A DNA stretch of 64,000 nt from positions 463,797 through 527,796 of the forward strand of contig CAJNDS010001746.1 of the NCBI GenBank assembly GCA_905221605.1, read 5' to 3'. The DNA is from Symbiodinium natans (taxonomy: Eukaryota > Sar > Dinophyceae > Suessiales > Symbiodiniaceae). The position numbers and the translations under genes were made by a program. Positions 1 to 11,835 of this stretch are shown piece after piece. The notes beneath the pieces are model-generated. The model was not told the origin of the DNA. It worked only from the letters and a program-made list of their open reading frames with translations, and ran no database searches. Numbering within the stretch: the stretch's first letter is position 1; each line of letters starts with the position of its first letter.

Positions 1-3000
1 AGAGCCGCTTGTGTAGTTTTTGCTCACATCAAAGACAGTCGACAAGCAGTGACTGTTTATGTGCCGTTGAAAAACGAAGATCACGACCGTTTGGTTGGAA
101 GCTGGCACAGCTGTGACTTGCATGCTCGTCAATGCTGCTTCAGATTTTGAGTTTGTGGCATTCGTGTGCGTAGAAAGGAGACGTTTCGATCTGCGTTGAC
201 ACATGCTGGGCTCACGGGCATCCGAGTAGCCGCTCCAGTTTCTGCGAAAGGGGGCCCTGGCCCTGGGCGTGGCCTGCCCGCCATGGACAAGGCAAGGTCT
301 GCATGAGGAAGCCCTGCAGATGGTTTGCGCTTCGGCCGCAGGTGGCGCCGGTGGTTGGTGGCCTGGCCAGCTTGTGGATGGCCTACAAGGTGGGAGGATG
401 TGGGAGGAGTTTTGCTGCACATGGGGTGTGTTGTGAAGCGCAGTGAGCAGGTCATTCCAGTGATGTATCGCTGGGAGCTCATCCCTGGTGCTGGGGACCT
501 CAGCTCTCTCCGTCGAAGTGCTAGATGCCACTGATGTCGGTGTATGAATGGCGCATGCCTGGCGAAGGTTGCCTCAGAGGAGTGGTGGGCCCGAGCAAAG
601 ACGATTCGTTATGACCACTACACGGAGGCATTGTAGATGAGTGCTGGTGCTGATCATATGCGCGCTTAAATTGCGGCACATCTTTTCAGGGATCGCTGAC
701 AATCGCAGTGTGGTGCACCGCAGGGCATCGTGTACTCTCCTTATGACACCGGTGAGCCCATTCGAGAGATGCCCGAGGAGTGCAAAGGCGCTTTTGTTTC
801 TTTGCTTCCACGTGGGAAGTTCTCGATTCCCGAAATTCTCAAACCGCCTGTAGTCGGCTGAGCACCGTGGAAGCGTCAGGCAAGATGCTCTTGAAACAAA
901 GGCGCGGAGGTTGGAAGCTTCAGAGCGAGATGGAGGAGCATCTTGATTGCTGCCTTGCTCCTATGCGTCTTTGCCCCATTCCGCCGCCTACCTGTGCCAG
1001 GAATAGAGCAGCCCATCAGACGCAGCCACTCTGAACTGGCCATGGATTGCCATCAGTTGATGTAGGTGTCTTAAGCCTGTACTGGCGTTCTTCCATTCAA
1101 GCGACATGTTTGAGACAGTGTGACCCGTATGATTGCAAACAGTAAGATCCTCTGCTTCTAGAGCCGCTTGTGTAGTTTTTGGTGTCAAGAACGAGAAGGA
1201 TGCCGAGCGAAAGAATGCACAATCTGCGACATGACTGGGCACATCACGCCGTGAGGAGCCTTTTGGTGGCTTTCGTAGCTGCCCCCTTGCCTTGTTATGC
1301 ATGGATGCCGTGAAGCCGTTACTTCTCAGTCATTATTGCGACATGCGGTGCATGATTCTGCATGCTTTCGGGTTCATGGCTTTTTCCCCCGCGTTTCAAG
1401 ACCGGGCGATATCTTGGGCAGGCTGCGGCTATTTCTGGATCTGCGGTGTTCAGCCTCAGAGTCCCACAGCTAAAGCTCCAAGCTGAAAGCTCCAAGCTGA
1501 AAGCTGCGCCATGTCTGATGGCATGGGCCGAGACAAGGCGCGGACTCAGCAGCATGCGTGCTAGTCAAGTCAGACACATCCAAATGTCCAACAGCTGAAC
1601 CCGGAAAATCACGGACCTGGGGGCGGTGGGGGGGAAACCAGTATGAAACTGGTGCTTTTGCTTCGCATTGGCCACTGCCAGCGACTCCAACAAAAGGGCC
1701 ACTCTTCTGCGTTCTGCGGAGGGCAGTGAGGGGCTCCCAAGGAAGTGCCGGTGGCCTCTGCGCTGCAGAGGTCTCCTCTGGCATCTCTTCGAGAGAGCAG
1801 TGGCATACAGTGGCGCCGGAGCAAAGCTGGAGCAAAGCTGGAGCAAAGCTGGAGCAAAACAAGCAGAACAACATGCAGGGGCTGTGCGAGGAGCAGCCTC
1901 TTGAGCCATGTTCATCTCATCATTCCATTTTCCCATAATTTGTTTGGCAGAGAATTCTTGGGATGGGCCGAGAGGGGGCCGCCTGTCACGACCTTGTTGT
2001 CTGTCGCCAGGCGATCGAGCCCATGTTTGCTCTGGAGGTCAGAGTGGTGTTCGCTTTGGACGTCGCTTTGCACGTTGATGACGTTCGCCCCTTCCTCGCT
2101 GTACTGATGCGTGAAACCCGTCCTTGAAGGCGCAGGTGGCGCGGCTGAAGGAGCCCAGAAAGTTTCTTTTTCGTTTTCATCTCTTCGGTCCTTCGGCGCT
2201 TGCTGGTGCTCCCCGGTGATCCGGCAGGAACAGCTCGTGGCCGAGAAGCAGCACTCGGCTGAGAAGGCCTCAGGGGAAGCATCAACAAACCTCACAAAAG
2301 CACCCCCCACAAGCCGCATGAGGCCGCATGTTCCCAAAACTCCGCCTCGTGGTCTGTTGTGATCCAGGGATTTTGTCATGTCAACTGCAGTTTCCCAAAC
2401 CTGACAGCGCTGTGATACTTGTAGCTGCCATACGTATCCCAAGTATCTCTGCACAGGGAATCAAAAAGGTCGCCTTTGCACTTTCAGCGCCACCCTGTCT
2501 TGACGGCGAGACAGTTGACAAGATCCTTGCACAAGGTTCCTTATGATCTCCAGGGCTAGATCAAGCGGCTTGAAATCTGCAAGCAGCAAGGCTTCTCGCA
2601 ATCATCTAAGTGTGTTGGGACCACTGTCACGAAAGCTAGCTCCTTGGAGCTCGCGAGAGTTGTCGTTTACAAGAATTCTCTCTAGTGTTCAGCTGGGTCA
2701 AGAAGCGACTCCGACCCTTAAGTGGTATGAAAATCAAAGAGATAAAGGGCTGTGGAGGGGGGGGGGGGGCCCTCCCCCCCCCTTATAGGATTGACAGAAT
2801 CAATCTTAAGGGTCCCCCCCCCCCCCCTCCTTTCAGGGTCGCCTTAATTGATTTCTGGGAGGGGGGGGGGGGGGGGGCCCCCCCCCCCCCCCTTCCCTTT
2901 TCAGGCTTCCCCCTCCGTCTTGGTCAGGCCCTGCTGTCGAGCTGTAAGGCTATAAGGCCCCGGCATGAGCATTCGAATCCGCAGCTTCCGACAGCTCTTA

Positions 3001-3513
3001 GTGCGACCGCTGCGTGTCCCATCATGTTTCGTTTTGCTTACAGTTCAGAGTTTGCAGCGTTGTTGCTGCGCCCGCACTTCTCCTGCCTGACTCGAAAAAA
3101 GCTTGCTTGTCAGCCGCGTTTCTGGCTTTCGTGGCCCCGATCTCAAGTCCCATTGGAGAACCTGTGCACACGAATTCGATGCGCCCGGGCTACGGCGCCC
3201 ATGTAGCACCTACGAGGTGCACTTGCACCGGAAAAAAGAGAACAGACAGGGGAGATAATAGAGAGTGAATGGAAGGACCACGGGTTGCGCATTGTGTTGT
3301 GTTGCTTGTCGCTGTCCAACCGCCTTGCGGTCTCTGATCTCCTTGGTCAGACTCTTGGGGGTAGGGGTGGACTCGGGTGGACAGTTTGGGGCGAGGATCA
3401 GAAGCTGGAGATGATGGAGGCAGTCGTCACCAGGCCCGGCCACGTTGTTGGCATAATCGAGGCTGTGGGGAAAACGGTCCACGAGCCCTTCTTCTCTTGC
3501 CTTTCCTTTGCAG
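1..3513. other. No gene recognised; G/C homopolymer tracts
   Basis: I see no exon with recognisable protein similarity here; the short ORFs look random on both strands. A 22-base word (AGAGCCGCTTGTGTAGTTTT plus TG) stands at 1-22 and again exactly at 1160-1181. An 11-base tandem, GGAGCAAAGCT, is repeated about four times near 1812-1858. Between 2756 and 2893 there are long alternating G and C tracts, including a G run followed directly by a C run near 2862-2893 that is self-complementary. Confidence 0.6.
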
Positions 3514-4222
3514 AGGCTGCAGAGCCGCATCGAGCTGCTGGAGGAGCAGAGAGCTTTGTTTTTTTGCATTCCTTCCTTTGCTGTTCCCTGTCTCTGTCCT
3601 TATCCCTATCCCTGCCTCTGCCTCTCCGTCTCTGTCTCTGTCAAGATGCTTTGGAAGGAGAGAAGAGCCCTTTTCACCAGCATCTTTGAACTCCCTTCAA
3701 GGCTTTTGTTCTTTCGCTCTTGGTCACCCTTCTTCTCCCCCAGAAACGCTCGGGAACGCAAGCGTGCGTGCTCGATGGAGTCCCCCTGTCCTGAGGACCA
3801 TCTCAAAGAGCAGCCGGCATCCCCAGAGCGCGGTCTCTTTGTATTTTCGCTTTCGCCCTTGTTTGCATGTGTTCATGTTTTGTCTCTCTCTCTGTCTCGT
3901 ATCTATGTTCCATTTTGTAAATCTCTGTCTCTCTCTAACTCTCTTTCTTCCTCTCTTTGAGAGTCGTTCCTTTCTTTCTTTTCTTCTCGTTTCTCTTTTT
4001 CTTGTTCCTCTCCGATGTCTCTGAGGCAGCGGAAAAACCGGATCATGAAAGGAAACGGTGAGGCATGACTCCACTCCGCTCAATGGCCGTCGACTAGCCG
4101 TTGTCTGCTCTTCTTGATCAGTGAGGCAGCCAAGCTCTCCAAAGTTCTCTCTTGAGTTTGCCTGTTCCCATCGGAGGCCGTGCTGGAGCTGCAGCAGCAA
4201 TTGGCAGAGGAGCTGGCAAAGC
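3514..4222 (+). CDS. Possible coiled-coil exons of an unidentified gene (weak)
   Basis: Two short stretches look like exons. At 3514-3553, after a CAG acceptor, the reading RLQSRIELLEEQR has heptad-like spacing. At 4176-4222, after GAG, the reading AVLELQQQLAEELAKR is again strongly helical and Glu/Gln/Leu-rich. The DNA between is pyrimidine-rich (CT tracts near 3590-3650 and 3880-3960), as in introns elsewhere in this window. I do not recognise the protein and cannot show the two pieces belong together. They may belong to the same gene as the CxxC exon at 5.6 kb, which is the next plausible exon on this strand. This could be chance. Confidence 0.22.
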
Positions 4223-4368
4223 GGAAGTGCCTCGGACGCGCCTCTTTTGAGCCTTTGAGCTTGCAAAACCTGACGCTTCCCAACCCAAAGCACATCAGCT
4301 CAACTTTCCCAAGGCAAGCACAGTACGAGCTTATCGCCAAGGCAGGGTGGCACAGCGAAATTGTGTTG

Positions 4369-4590
4369 GGAGCTCTCTCTCTCTCTCTTGTCATTCATTA
4401 TTTTATTGTTATTATTATTTATTTTTATTTTTGTTTTTTTTTTTTTTTTTTTTTTCTCTCTCTCTCTCTCTCTTCTCACACCGCATTGTGTACTCGATCA
4501 CCCACTCCCCACTCGCTCACTCACATACGCATTCACTCCACTCACTCACTTTCTCACTTTCTCACTTTCTCACTTTCTCATTCTCTCTGT
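4369..4590. repeat. CT/T-rich low-complexity tract
   Basis: A (CT)n stretch, a run of more than 20 T near 4433-4455, another (CT)n and then a repeated TTTCTCAC pattern. It gives long Ser/Leu/Phe ORFs in three frames that should not be annotated as genes. Confidence 0.9.
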
Positions 4591-5616
4591 CGCTTTTCTT
4601 CTGTCTTCCCAGCTTGTAGCCAGGCCAAAGAGCTTTGTGACGTTCAGCAGCGCCCTGGCGCAAGGGAAGCACGACGTTCATGACTCATGAATTCGTTGGC
4701 CTGCTGGCAGTTGCGGTTTGTTGCCCGGAGGTGTGGAGCGGCAGGGCCACAGGAAGTTATCACATTGCTTGTATCCAGAGAGGAAGGGGGATAAGCGGTG
4801 TGGACAGGTTCTCAAAGGAGGCTGCAAGTGCTACCAAGACATTGGACATACAAGGCATGGGAAGCTCGTTGCTGGGGATTATGCCCACCTAGGGCTGTCA
4901 ATGACTAGCGTCGTGTGAAACGCATTCTGTAGTCGCACTGGCTTGGGTGTTGTGGATGTATTGGATGTGCATTGCAACGCACATGGGTCTCTGCATGAAG
5001 TCGTGACAGTGTGCCAAGGATAGCACGCGGTTTCATGCTCGGGCTTTGTTCCGCAGATCGGTGAATTGAGTTGCTGAGGAAGATGGCGGGAAGCCGCAAC
5101 TGCAGTGCCCAAGATCGAACCTCGCACTACGAGGCAAGGCGGCGTGTCTTCAAGATGGAAACAGGGCGAGAAAGTCGTGAAGACAAGTGCAAGTCTTGGT
5201 GAAATTTCCTGAGGCCAGGAAGGAGCTTCCAAGAGGCCCCCGAAGCTTGGTCGCGGCAGTCTGAGTCTGCGCTTGTCGTGAACGCGGCTGTTCTCATCAT
5301 AAGCAGGCACGCAGCAATCTTGGTCCCCGGAGATTGTGCGTGCGCCGGGGCGCCCAGAGAGATCTTCCCCCAAAGAAGGTGGGGGGCCCTTTCAGCTTTC
5401 GATCCACTGTGAGGACTACCAGCCACAGCCCGGCAACCCCGCCGCCGGCTCTGGTGCTGCCGCTCTCTGGGCTTTCCGCGCCGCTTGGTGTTGCCAATTC
5501 ACCGCTTCGTTTCTTCGCTTTTTGATACGCTTTGCCACCCTTTTGCCGCTTTGGATATGCTTACTCTACGCCATTCTGGTGCCAGGAAGTCGCCTTCTTC
5601 GTCGTTCTTTGCCCAG

Positions 5617-5747
5617 GGCCCTACATGCTGTACATGCCCTGCCGGCAGTGCCACACCACAAACGCCGCCCGCACCGACACCGACGGTGCAAAGTGCCAGG
5701 AGTGCCAGGAGCCCATCCTGAGTCTCCCCCTTCTGCCACCGGCATGA
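5617..5747 (+). CDS. C-terminal exon with a four-cysteine zinc-ribbon-like motif
   Basis: After a CCCAG acceptor the reading GPYMLYMPCRQCHTTNAA continues to a second pair (GAKCQECQEP) and ends at a TGA at 5745-5747. The two CxxC pairs about 17 residues apart are the pattern of a C4 zinc ribbon, a small metal-binding fold common in translation, transcription and ubiquitin-linked proteins. The basic and polar spacer fits this. The upstream exons are not identified; helical fragments at 3.5-4.2 kb are candidates. About 60 bases downstream the telomere-like tract begins, so this seems to be a gene 3' end. I cannot name the family. Confidence 0.4.
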
Positions 5748-5807
5748 CATGGCATGACATGGAAATGGTGAATCCCCAGCGCCCAAGTCGCTGAACCCCA
5801 GGCAGTA

Positions 5808-5950
5808 AGGGTTGGGTTTAGGGTTTAGGGTTCTGGGTTTATGGTTTAGGGTTTAGGGTTGAGGGTTAGTTTAGGGTTGAGGGCTTAGGGCTCAAGGTTT
5901 ACGGTTTGGGGTTTAGGGTTTTGTGTTTAGAGTTCACGTTCAAGGTTCAG
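5808..5950. repeat. Degenerate telomere-like TTTAGGG tract
   Basis: GGGTTTAGGGTTTAGGGTT and variants (TTTATGG, GAGGGTT, TTTACGG) run for about 140 bases. The unit matches the plant-type TTTAGGG telomere repeat also known from dinoflagellates, but it is interrupted throughout. That suggests an old interstitial telomeric tract, not a chromosome end. Confidence 0.75.
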
Positions 5951-5984
5951 GGTTTAGACGGTTCGGCTTGGACAGGATTCGTAA

Positions 5985-6215
5985 TTGTAAACGCTTGCGC
6001 GCGCCGCCTCGGCAGCCGGACCTGGAAAGGCCTGCAAAAAGGGAGGGGGTCCCAGGAAGGGTTTTAGGCATCTTGGGTCTCGGGAGGGTCCGGCAGTTCG
6101 CAGGGAGGGGCCCTGGGAGTCCGGGTTGCCCAAACAAATTCGCGGACCGAATCCCGTGTCTGCTTGTTCCAAACGCTTCTCGGCAGGAAGCCGAGGCGAA
6201 CATAATGCTTACACC
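5985..6215. repeat. Dispersed hairpin repeat, copy 1
   Basis: It starts with TTGTAAACGC followed by a GCGCGCGCCGCCTCGGCAGCCGG-type block (5985-6019). It ends with a block at 6144-6200 reading CTGCTTGTTCCAAACGCTTC and then a perfect hairpin CTCGGC-AGGAA-GCCGAG. The same two blocks in the same order recur at 27174-27580. The middle is GGG-rich and diverged. This is likely a non-autonomous dispersed element; no coding capacity is seen. Confidence 0.65.
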
Positions 6216-6800
6216 AGTTGAGCCGGGCCCAAGAGGGGGGGGGGGGCAGAGAACCGTCCGCTTTCACATCCGGTTTCAGATCGTTGTCACCTGTGGGGAG
6301 TACCCATTCCAGGCAAAAAAGGGGGCCGACTTGGCTTTGAGGATTTGGAGGGGGCTGCCTGTTCTCACAACCTGTGCACCTTCGGTCCGAGGCCTCGGCG
6401 GATTGTAAGTTGTATCGTTGCAGCGATGTTTAGCGATGTTTCGTCGTGCAGCCACGCTGATCCCTGATCTTCGTGCATCTCGTTGACGCCTCCCCACCCT
6501 ATCGTATCCAGGGAGTCTCCGATGTCGCAAAGAAGGGGGGAAGAAGAGCTTCGACTCTCCTCGCTTTGAGCGATTCCTCGTGCGCCGGCCCCAAGCCACG
6601 GGACGTGCACCTCCAGGATCCAAGACGAAGAGGGTTCCCAAGGCTCGTACGGGGTGGACAGCTAGGCAAGATCTCCAGCGCAGGAGATCCTTCTGAACAT
6701 AGGAAGACACGATGGGCGATAAGTCAGAAGTCTCGTAAGGCAGGTCCACGGAAGGTACGGGAGGAAGCAAAACCGCCGGGTGTTTTGGGGAGGGGGATTT

Positions 6801-6831
<31 letters not shown>

Positions 6832-8197
6832 GTAAAGAAGGGTTTACGGAAAAGGAGGAGACCAGTCCCGGCCATAAAAACACATGCGACGCTGTGAACA
6901 AGCTGTGAAAGAAGTTGTGAGAACAAGTTGCGAGAACAAGCTAGCTGCCTTTCTCTTTACAGGACCTCGCCGTCCCTCTCCGGGCTTGCAGCAGGTGCCA
7001 CAGATCGCTCAGTGAGCTCTGAAGATGTCTTCTGTTTGTTCAAGGACTTGAGGATTTCATGGTCTGAAGCCTCTGGGGCCCACCAAAACCCTCAACGAGA
7101 GATGAAGTGACCTGCTTGTAGTGACATCTGTGCATCTCCCTCAAGCTGTTCTCATTCTCAGCCAGGCGAGGGCCTGGGCGATCGAGTGAAACAGAGGCTC
7201 TCCGCGCCACTTTGCAGATTGCAGGTTTGTCGATGGTGATGTGTCCACTTCCTCGCGCCCTTTCTGTAGCTGCTAGACCTTGCTGGCGGCGCCGCCTGCA
7301 TGTGGGCGCCCGTCCACGAGCTCCTAAACTTATGAAGCTAGAGTTTTTTGCGATTGAACTCGAGTTCCAAATGTGTAAAATTCGCAATCGGCAGATTGCG
7401 CCGCGGTCGCACAATCAGTTCGTCAAGTCAGCATCGCCTCTGTGTTCTGCCTGTTTCGTTGACCGTCGCGCAGTGGCTTCTAAGGAGCTGCCTGCTTGAA
7501 GTCTCCGCAGCCGATCGATTCGTTCCACGCGCGCGCGCACACGGAGGGGGTATTTGGACTTGCCATTCCATGGAGCATAACATCTGCTGCCGCAGTGTTG
7601 CGTAACGGTCCACGGAGTCCACGTCCAAGCGGACCAGACATAAGTTAAGTATGAGAAATTCTGCTAGATCCTCGAAGCATCCCGATCCTCCAAGTGGCAG
7701 GAAAAGTCCGGTGGTTCCGATGATCAATGCCTTCAATGCCGAGTCCGTGCTGATCCGGCCACCAGCAGATGACGAGGGTCCAGGTGCAGTGCAAGGTTCT
7801 CAATCACCACAGGCTTTGAGCAGTCCTGGCGTTTTGACTTTGTGCTGCTGCACATCTCGGGGTGCTGCGACTTGTGCTGCGAATGCTCCGAGGTCAGCGC
7901 CGAAGGTATCTTGGTACGGGCATCTGCACGGGCAGCAAGGCCACAACGCCTTCCAAACCACGTCAACTTGGCACCTCGGCTTCCTGATTTCATCTTGGGT
8001 GAACGAGAGAACATAAGAACATAAGCTGAGGACGGCATGCGAATGTGAGTGCACAAATCCATGAGCCCGAAAGGCCACAATCACAAAAAGCTAAACAACC
8101 ATGGATTTGCTTCCGTGTTAGGCAGGCCCTAGTTGGATGGCAGGGTTTTGAACGCCCATCTGTCGGAGACTTCCGTGCCTACTACGTGGTGATACCG

Positions 8198-8332
8198 ATG
8201 TATGTGTGTGTGTGTGTGTCTGTATATGTGCGTGTGTGCGCGCGTGGGTGCATGGGTGCGTGTGCGCTCGTGCGTGCGCGCGTGCGTGCGCGCGTGTGTG
8301 TTTGTGTGTTGGTGCGTATGCGGGCGCGTGTG
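8198..8332. repeat. TG/CG-rich microsatellite
   Basis: Alternating purine-pyrimidine sequence: (TG)n grading into GCGTGCGTGCGCGCG. It is a strong candidate for left-handed (Z-form) DNA. Cys/Val and His/Thr ORFs across it are artefacts. Confidence 0.85.
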
Positions 8333-10925
8333 GATGGTTGGCTTGTCAGACTCCACTTGTAGGTTCTACCCACGTCAAGAGTGCTGGACGAGCTCCTGAA
8401 GTTTTTGTTGAAGCTCAGCTCGGAAACTTGCTGGAACTTCTCACCGGGTTCTGGCAGAATAGCCCTGGACGCACCCAGAGATTGAAGTATCCAAGAATGA
8501 AGGGCCGATTCGAGGATCCTTTCCAGGATCCCCGGAGCTCCTGTCGCAACCCGCTTCTTCCCCAGGGTGTTCCAGGGTACTGATGTGTGTGTGTGCCCTT
8601 GCCATATGTGTTCTTTGAACGTTTTTCACACTCTGTGGAAAGAACAGCCGTTCATGCAATGTCTCCTCTCAAGTTCTCTCAGACGAAACAAGCCCCGGAC
8701 GCTGGCTGTGGATGCACAGTTGTGAAAGAAATGCTCCTCGACTTCTTCTTTTCTTTCTCGCGTGGTTGAGATTGCGTGGTTGAGAAGACATTCGAAGAGC
8801 CTGAAAGCCTTAAAGCCTTAAAGCCTTAAAGCCTTAAAGCAGATGGGAGGCCAGACCGCAGAAGTTCTCTCGGCTGACAAGGGTCTCATTGTGGAGAGGG
8901 ACAGGAGGTTCACAGGTGGCGAGGATGCCAAGGGTTGGATCCGAGAGCACTTCAGTATGAAGGAGCTGTCCCACTGCTTGGGAGGGCAAAGCGCGGCCAA
9001 AGCAGGTTGCGAGAGCACAGTGACGCCTCTCCTTTAAATTGCAAACAAGAGACGCAAGAGCATCGAGAGCACGGCACGGAGCAGAAAAGCGCAGCCAGGA
9101 GCAGCCGGCCGTAGCCAGCATAGTGGAGCGTCGCCTATGTGTTGAGACATGCCATATGGAAGATTCTCTGACCTCTTTGCGTCGGTGTTATCTGAAATTT
9201 TATCTAATCTCTGATATTCCGGTGGGTGTCGTTGCTGACGTTTCTGCTGTTGGCATTTTGGGAAATAAGGGTTTCCTTCCGGACAAGCACATGCGAGGAA
9301 CGACGGGGAAAGCTCTCAACAACTCAGAAGACAACTCACGGATCTGCCTTTTGACAAACCGCTTCGGGGCAGAGCTGTAGAGTCGGTGGAGTCGGTAGAG
9401 TTGAGCCCCGTTCCTCAGTTCCTCAGGGAGCCTGGAACTCCTGCGCACCTTCAAGACGCTCCTGGAGTTTACCCTTCTTGTCAGTCAGGCCTGGGGATCA
9501 AAAGCCATAAGGACAACAAAATGGACCACATGGTATACACTTGAGGCTTGATCCGATGTCCCCCGAGGCCACGCCACGCCCGTGTCGCCGGTGTTCCAGC
9601 ACGTGCACTTGGACTACCCGCGCATTCTCACCTCGCGCCACGAAGTCAGGACCGGAAGAGGGGAATGCCTTGAGAGCCTTGAGAGTTGTGTCATGTTGTG
9701 TCATGTTGGGTCACAAACTTGTTTCATGTCGTTTCTCTCCTGTTTCTCTCTCTTTCAAAGCGAGTGAGTGCTGGGGAGGACAGGTGTGGGCTCAGGCTTC
9801 GCAACGGCTGCAAAGTCGGCCAGGGTGATCTCGCCCCCGCTCTCAGCACGCTTGCCTACGGGCCCCCTGGTGCTGCCTGCAGCACAGGTGGTGGTTTGTG
9901 AAGGTATCCATTTTTGAAGCGCCGCGGCATCTTTGCGCGGGACATTCCCCGAAGGTCCCCGAGGGATTTTCGTGTAGCTGAGCCCTCGCTGCCAAAGACC
10001 TGGACAAAGCTTTGCGGATCTCTCACTTGAGAGAGGGCAGCATGGGCAGCCTGTTTGAACCCGCGCTTGTAATTTGTACGTGTCCGTGTAGTCAAAACAA
10101 CCGCTGCTGCGAAGCACACTGTAGCCTTTGATGCCTGAGAACTATACAGACCAGATACAGACTATACATGCCAGCCAGCGGCTGTGATGTAGACATCACT
10201 TTAGTGGTCTTTGCGGCAGCGCTTTGCGTCAATGTGCTTCGGTGCTTGTTGAAAGCGCATTTCACGGCCTGTTTCAGTTCCATGATCCGTGAAATGGGCG
10301 TCAAGCTGCGCCAAAATGTGCCCTCCGGACATCTCCGGATTGCACGGAGTGCACCCCTTTCCGCGTGGTTCCTCGGGTCCTAGGGGTGCACAGGGCTCTG
10401 CCGCCTTAGGCCGCTACGTGGTCTTTGAAACACTCGGAGACGCTCTGAGCCTCGGTAAACTGGAGACGGAGCTCACGCAATTCCAGGCCAAAAAACGCAG
10501 TTGTCAACACGTTCAAACTGCAGGGTCTTTGAATCCTCGGCCCAGGTCTCTGTGTGTCTCCGTGTGTCTCCAGGGCGTGCCGGTACTCACACTACATGTG
10601 TGCTAGAGGCATCACGCCCCCATTCATCTTTGTGGCTCCCGCGACGTGAGTCGGGCGAGCAGAGTGAAGAAGAGTGCAACGTGCAAGGCCCCTTCTCGTG
10701 TCGTCCTGCTCATTGGCTGTTCTTAGTCTGTTCATTGGTTGTTCATTGGCTGTTTGTGCTCATGCGCTACTTGGACATGCGGCACCATGCGCGGCTCTTC
10801 GCATGGCTCCGCAGGTTCCAGCTCAAAGTTTCTAGCTGTTCCCGATGGCGCCAGTCACTCACCGTAGGCGAGTGAAGGCCGAAGCGGGAGGGATGGAGCC
10901 GCAGTGCACAGCAAGAACCCAAAGA

Positions 10926-10985
10926 GTTAAACGGGATTACACCTGGATTACACCTGGATTACACCTGGATTACACCTGGATTACC
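10926..10985. repeat. 11-bp tandem repeat GGATTACACCT
   Basis: About five near-perfect copies of GGATTACACCT. No coding or regulatory role can be read from it. Confidence 0.9.
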
Positions 10986-11619
10986 CTCTCGCTTATCCTT
11001 TCCAGGTGCTGGTCGCACTGCATGCCTGCACTCTTGCGTCCGGCACTCACGCAGAGAGAGAGAGAGAGGCCTTTGGAAGGCATATGCATAGCAACGTATT
11101 GTAATGAACTCTATAATGTATGGTAGTGTCTACGGGCTTGTCTTTGGGCTCGTCGACATGTACATGTTCCTTTGAGGTGCACCAACTTTGTCACTGGCAA
11201 GCGCCGGCATGTGGCAACGCCTTGCGAGTCGCCCAAGCCTTTCGCTGGCCGTGAGGCGCGTTGGAAACGTTGTGAGAAGTGCCTTATATGCCCGTGGAAG
11301 TGTATATCAAAGCGGTGTTCGAGGTGCCGTGTTCCTGATTAGCCGTGGGTGTGCAGGCCGTGCAGGTAAAGGCTGCAGGAACTCTCCATCCTCCAGAGTC
11401 GCGGTGGGTTCGAGTCCCACGGCAGTTGCCGATGCCTCAATGCCTCAAGGCTGCCAAAAGTATGGACAAGCCTTGCCTCGCTGTGCCTCGCCTACATTGC
11501 TGACGCGTTGCGATTGCGTTGCTTCTGCCCCCGACTCAAGGTCTGGAGCCGTGCCTGGGACGATCTCAGCAGGCCCCTGACAGTTTCAGGGATAGGAAGA
11601 ACGCGCAGAAGGAGGCCTC

Positions 11620-11835
11620 TTTGTTTTCGCAAAGAGGCCTCGCGGGGGCCTGCGCGGCCCTGGCAGCCCTCCCGGCTCTCCCGGCGCTCTCCCGGCTGCG
11701 CCGCCTCGGCGCCGGCCCTTCCGCTGGCGCTTCCGCCGGCGCTTCCGCCCAGCCGCCGCGGCGGCCGGGTCCCCCGAAGCCGCGCCGCGCGGGCGGCGAA
11801 GAAGGCCCCCCGGTTGGCAGCCGGTGTTGCGAGAG
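11620..11835. other. GC-rich island
   Basis: Composition rises sharply (runs such as GCGCCGCCTCGGCGCCGG). All + frames stay open with Ala/Pro/Arg-rich products. It could be an exon of a low-complexity protein or a regulatory island. No motif decides between them, and the Ala/Pro/Arg reading follows from composition alone. Confidence 0.35.

Noticed and set aside
11350..11440. Possible tRNA: the stretch has a perfect T-arm (GTGGG-TTCGAGT-CCCAC)
   Set aside because: No matching acceptor stem, D-arm or 5-bp anticodon stem could be drawn upstream. At most a B-box relic or tRNA-derived fragment; a covariance search would decide.
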